Made by a program: the position numbers and the translations under genes. Of a stretch of DNA of 13,055 nucleotides, positions 10,482 through 13,055 are shown one piece after another (the first letter of the stretch is position 1; every line of letters starts with the position of its first letter). Where the stretch lies: positions 1 to 13,055 of the forward strand of contig JAPLWP010000067.1 of the NCBI GenBank assembly GCA_026396535.1, written 5' to 3'. Under the pieces are notes generated by a model that was not told the origin of the DNA, ran no database searches, and saw nothing but the letters and a program-made list of their open reading frames with translations. Origin of the DNA: Candidatus Magasanikiibacteriota bacterium (GTDB lineage: Bacteria; Patescibacteriota; Patescibacteriia; Magasanikbacterales; GWA2-37-8).

Positions 10482-13055
10482 AGAATCAGTCATCAAAATT
10501 TAAAAGTAAAATATTATCGATCTCATTAATTTTATTGTTAGTTGTTGGGATTTATTCGCCTTTAGTAAGTGCGGCAGCAGTATCAAATAATTTAATTTCT
10601 AATCCATCTTTCGAAACAACTGGCTCAGCCAGCTCCACTTTACCAGATCAGTGGACGCTAGCCGGATTTGGCACAAATGATAGGACATTTACATATCCTG
10701 TAACTGGCATAGACGGCAATGCCGCACGCGTGGATATAAGCTCTTATACAGACGGCGATGCCAAATGGGTATTTAATAATGTACCAATCACGGCCGGTCA
10801 ATCATACGCGTTTAAAGATAATTATATGGCGATAGTGCCGACTGTAATTGCTGTTCAATACACCAGCGCCAGTGGCACGACAAGTTTTGATCCAAATTTT
10901 CTGAGCGTACCCGCCTCACCAAGCGCCTGGGGTACAGCCAGTATTAATTTTACCGCTCCCTCTGGTGCAATAACGGTTACAGTTTTTCATCTGTTAAATT
11001 CCGTCGGTTCGTTAACTGTGGATAATTATAGTTTAACTTTGATTCCACCACCAACACCTTTTGACCAAGGGTTTGCTTCTTTGACATTTGACGATGGCGT
11101 GCAATCACAAATGGATAATGCAAAGCCAATTCTTGATTCCGCAGGAATGAAAGCAACTTTTTATATTGTCACTCATGCTAGCGCTGGGTTTTCGGTTCCC
11201 ACTTCATCGCCTGAATCTGTTTTAGCCGACACAATTTATATTTATAAAGATCAATATATCAGTAACGCTAATTCGCAAATTTCTGCGCAAGTCACCCTGA
11301 CAGATAATTCCGTGATAAACGCAGATGTGGTTGATAGTTCTGGAGTTACTTTGGGTTCGAGTGCTACTGTACCAGCTTCGTCATCAACACTGGCACAAGC
11401 ACAAGTAAATTTTTATATTCCACCGACAGCAAAATCCGTAGTAGTTTCACATAATCCAACTGAGGGAAATTCGTTGGTTGTTAGTAATGTGTCCTTTGGA
11501 GCGAAAGGTTATATGCCTATTCAAGACATATTAAGTTTAAAAGCCGATGGCCAAGAAATAGGTGCTCATACGCAAATACATCCAGATTTGAGCACCTTAG
11601 GCACAAACGATGCTCAATCCCAAGTTCAAGGTTCGCTCAATGAACTGTTGGCCAATGGCTTGTCACCGATGTTATCGTTTAATTATCCATACGGCAATTT
11701 TAACTCCAGCACCATACAAATCGTTCAGAACGCTGGATTTACATCAGCTCGCTCTGTGATTCCAGGTTTTAATGGTAAGAACGCCAACCCGTTTGCTTTA
11801 ACAGCTCAATCGGTTAATGCCAACACCACCTTGGATCAAGTAAAAGCATGGATTGATAGTGCTAAGACAAATAAAACATGGTTGATATTAGTGTTCCATG
11901 ATATTACTCCAACCATATCCGTCAATGATCCTTATGCATCAACTCCAACTATGATGCAAGATATTGTAAATTATCTTACCGCTAACAATGTGCCAGTTCA
12001 CACGATCAGCCAAGGAATAGATCTGTTGAATAATGTTATCCCTGCACCGGTTGTGCCACCTACACCAACGCCAACCTCTACACCAACCTCAACACCTACA
12101 CCAACTGTCATCACCAAAACGATCACTCTGTATCCTGGTTGGAATCTGATTACTGTACCGGTTGTGCCAATCAATACCACAACCAACCAAGCCATAAATT
12201 ATACTGCAGAAACATTTGGACAATTTGTAGGTGCAGATATGCTTTCTCAATGGTCGGCAGATAGTTATGCTAGTCATATTGTTGGTGTATCAACAACAGC
12301 AAACAACTTCAATATAACTTCGGGCACGGGATTCTTCATACATGTCACCAGCACCAAAAATCTATCTATTATCGGAACAGCTATTGCTCAAACAAGTCCA
12401 ACAATATCAGCAGGCTGGAACTTGCTAGGGTGGGCATCTGACACTAGTACGAATGCTGATGCTTTCGGTACGCTGATGGGTAACATCGATATTGTTTCAA
12501 CTTTCAACAATGCCAATCAGCAATGGCAGAGTCATGTCATGGGGTTGCCTTTAAACAATTTTACAATTAACCAAGGCAACAGTGTATTTATGCATCGTCT
12601 AGTTAGTACTCCTACTAGCACTCCTCCAGTTTCAACTACAAGTACTACCGCCACTACCTCTATCTCTACCACTTCTACAGCAATGAATAATGTACCTAAC
12701 AGTTCCGTTGAAGTCGCGTCGCTCATCGACGCGACTTTTCCGGATCAATGGACGTATGGTGGTTGGGGTACAAACACCGCGATATATGAATATATAAATG
12801 ATGGCCATATTGGATCGCATAGTACTAAACTTATCGTAAGCAATTATAATTCCGGTGATGCACATTGGGATTATGCACCACAATCTTTGACTCGAGGAAT
12901 GGATTATCAATTCACTGCTTGGTACAAAACCAATACCACTCCTCATGTAGTCGTTCATTATATTAAAGATAATGGCAGCGAAGATTTTTTTGGATTATCT
13001 GATCCTGAACCGGACGGAACAAATAATTGGCAAAAATATTCTGGAGTTTTCAGTG
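10478..13055 (+). CDS. Secreted modular polysaccharide deacetylase, 3' end outside window
   Basis: The frame stays open from ATG 10478 to the window edge (859 codons, no stop), so the protein is incomplete. Modules in order: signal peptide 1-32 (Lys-rich start, hydrophobic core, VSA cleavage); jelly-roll-like module about 37-190 (NLISNPSFE, PDQWT at 56-60, ending in a VDNYSLTL strand); NodB-type deacetylase about 198-520; Pro-Thr linker 527-543; a domain with two GWNL sub-repeats (Trp555, Trp647), each followed by a glycine-hydrophobic block (SGTGFFIH, NQGNSVFMH); Ser/Thr linker about 708-738; and a second jelly-roll-like copy from about 740. Deacetylase motifs are TFDDG (203-207, Asp205/Asp206), HTQIHP with His364 and His368 as metal ligands, FNYPYG (401-406) and FHD with His474. 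About 110 residues (234-343) are inserted between the first strand and the HxxxH motif. It would remove acetyl groups from a surface polymer, plausibly the product of the upstream synthase. Confidence 0.85.
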   Translation, partial: MKNQSSKFKSKILSISLILLLVVGIYSPLVSAAAVSNNLISNPSFETTGSASSTLPDQWTLAGFGTNDRTFTYPVTGIDGNAARVDISSYTDGDAKWVFNNVPITAGQSYAFKDNYMAIVPTVIAVQYTSASGTTSFDPNFLSVPASPSAWGTASINFTAPSGAITVTVFHLLNSVGSLTVDNYSLTLIPPPTPFDQGFASLTFDDGVQSQMDNAKPILDSAGMKATFYIVTHASAGFSVPTSSPESVLADTIYIYKDQYISNANSQISAQVTLTDNSVINADVVDSSGVTLGSSATVPASSSTLAQAQVNFYIPPTAKSVVVSHNPTEGNSLVVSNVSFGAKGYMPIQDILSLKADGQEIGAHTQIHPDLSTLGTNDAQSQVQGSLNELLANGLSPMLSFNYPYGNFNSSTIQIVQNAGFTSARSVIPGFNGKNANPFALTAQSVNANTTLDQVKAWIDSAKTNKTWLILVFHDITPTISVNDPYASTPTMMQDIVNYLTANNVPVHTISQGIDLLNNVIPAPVVPPTPTPTSTPTSTPTPTVITKTITLYPGWNLITVPVVPINTTTNQAINYTAETFGQFVGADMLSQWSADSYASHIVGVSTTANNFNITSGTGFFIHVTSTKNLSIIGTAIAQTSPTISAGWNLLGWASDTSTNADAFGTLMGNIDIVSTFNNANQQWQSHVMGLPLNNFTINQGNSVFMHRLVSTPTSTPPVSTTSTTATTSISTTSTAMNNVPNSSVEVASLIDATFPDQWTYGGWGTNTAIYEYINDGHIGSHSTKLIVSNYNSGDAHWDYAPQSLTRGMDYQFTAWYKTNTTPHVVVHYIKDNGSEDFFGLSDPEPDGTNNWQKYSGVFS
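12056..12106 (+). repeat. Degenerate Pro-Thr codon repeat (linker)
   Basis: CCA/CCT and ACA/ACC/ACG codons alternate with a few TCT/TCA, giving a (P-T)n and (P-T-S-T)n linker at residues 527-543 of the deacetylase. Such linkers separate domains in secreted enzymes and vary in length by slippage. Confidence 0.75.
12711..12737. repeat. Perfect 11-bp-arm hairpin inside the deacetylase ORF
   Basis: AAGTCGCGTCG (12711-12721) and CGACGCGACTT (12727-12737) flank CTCAT and run into TTTT (12735-12738). This GC-rich terminator-like hairpin sits at the border between the Ser/Thr linker and the second jelly-roll copy, in an otherwise AT-rich gene. It is read through in frame. Confidence 0.7.

Noticed and set aside
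11998..12958. Several minus-strand frames opposite the deacetylase (Val/Gly-rich or His/Arg-rich)
   Set aside because: They are shadows of Pro-Thr and Ser-Thr coding repeats on the plus strand and have no initiation signals.
1..13055. CRISPR array, insertion sequence, integrase or att site
   Set aside because: No spaced direct repeats, transposase or recombinase frame, or tRNA-end duplication could be found.

Overview
The window looks like chromosomal DNA from a Candidate Phyla Radiation (Patescibacteria) bacterium, most likely a Parcubacteria-type lineage. The pointers are AT-rich genes with few Shine-Dalgarno (SD) sites, very short or overlapping gene junctions, a DUF5671-type membrane protein joined to a pilin-like domain, and orphan small ORFs among housekeeping genes. 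The lineage is inferred from this style, not from any search.

Layout. (1) 1-1160: the end of a str operon on the minus strand, rpsL (S12) then rpsG (S7), from a near-consensus promoter at 1098-1126. That promoter lies back to back with a plus-strand promoter. (2) 1161-4130: a UvrD/PcrA-type helicase on the minus strand, flanked by two plus-strand orphan small genes. Both small genes have strong SD sites, G/C-ending codons unlike their neighbours, and RNA hairpins downstream. (3) 4131-5769: tgt (tRNA-guanine transglycosylase) and rlmH (23S rRNA pseudouridine methyltransferase), one base apart. (4) 5766-6710: two unrecognised soluble acidic proteins on the minus strand, convergent with and overlapping rlmH. 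(5) 6736-8721: a perfect 10-bp-arm palindrome, trpS, and the DUF5671/pilin-like membrane protein. (6) 8722-8983: a compact unit holding a promoter, a 15-codon leader ORF with six consecutive Asn codons, a pair of mutually exclusive antiterminator and terminator stems, a tRNA-Asn(GUU) gene and an intrinsic terminator. (7) 9050-13055: a membrane family 2 glycosyltransferase, a small two-TM membrane protein, and a long secreted modular polysaccharide deacetylase that runs off the window.

The most striking signal is region 6. It has the geometry of classical ribosome-mediated attenuation, but what follows the attenuator is not a biosynthetic operon: it is the gene for tRNA-Asn, the same tRNA that reads the leader's Asn codons. 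The predicted transcription start falls on the A of the leader AUG, so the transcript would be leaderless. If real, this is a self-sensing loop in which scarcity of charged tRNA-Asn raises transcription of tRNA-Asn. I know of no described example.

Region 7 resembles the synthase, small membrane partner and deacetylase logic of PNAG loci (pgaC/pgaD/pgaB, icaA/icaD/icaB). It is probably a surface-polysaccharide locus. The deacetylase contains a beta-rich insertion of about 110 residues inside its catalytic domain and two copies of one jelly-roll-like module. Apart from these loci the genes are translation and tRNA housekeeping functions (S7, S12, Tgt, RlmH, TrpS, tRNA-Asn) plus DNA repair.
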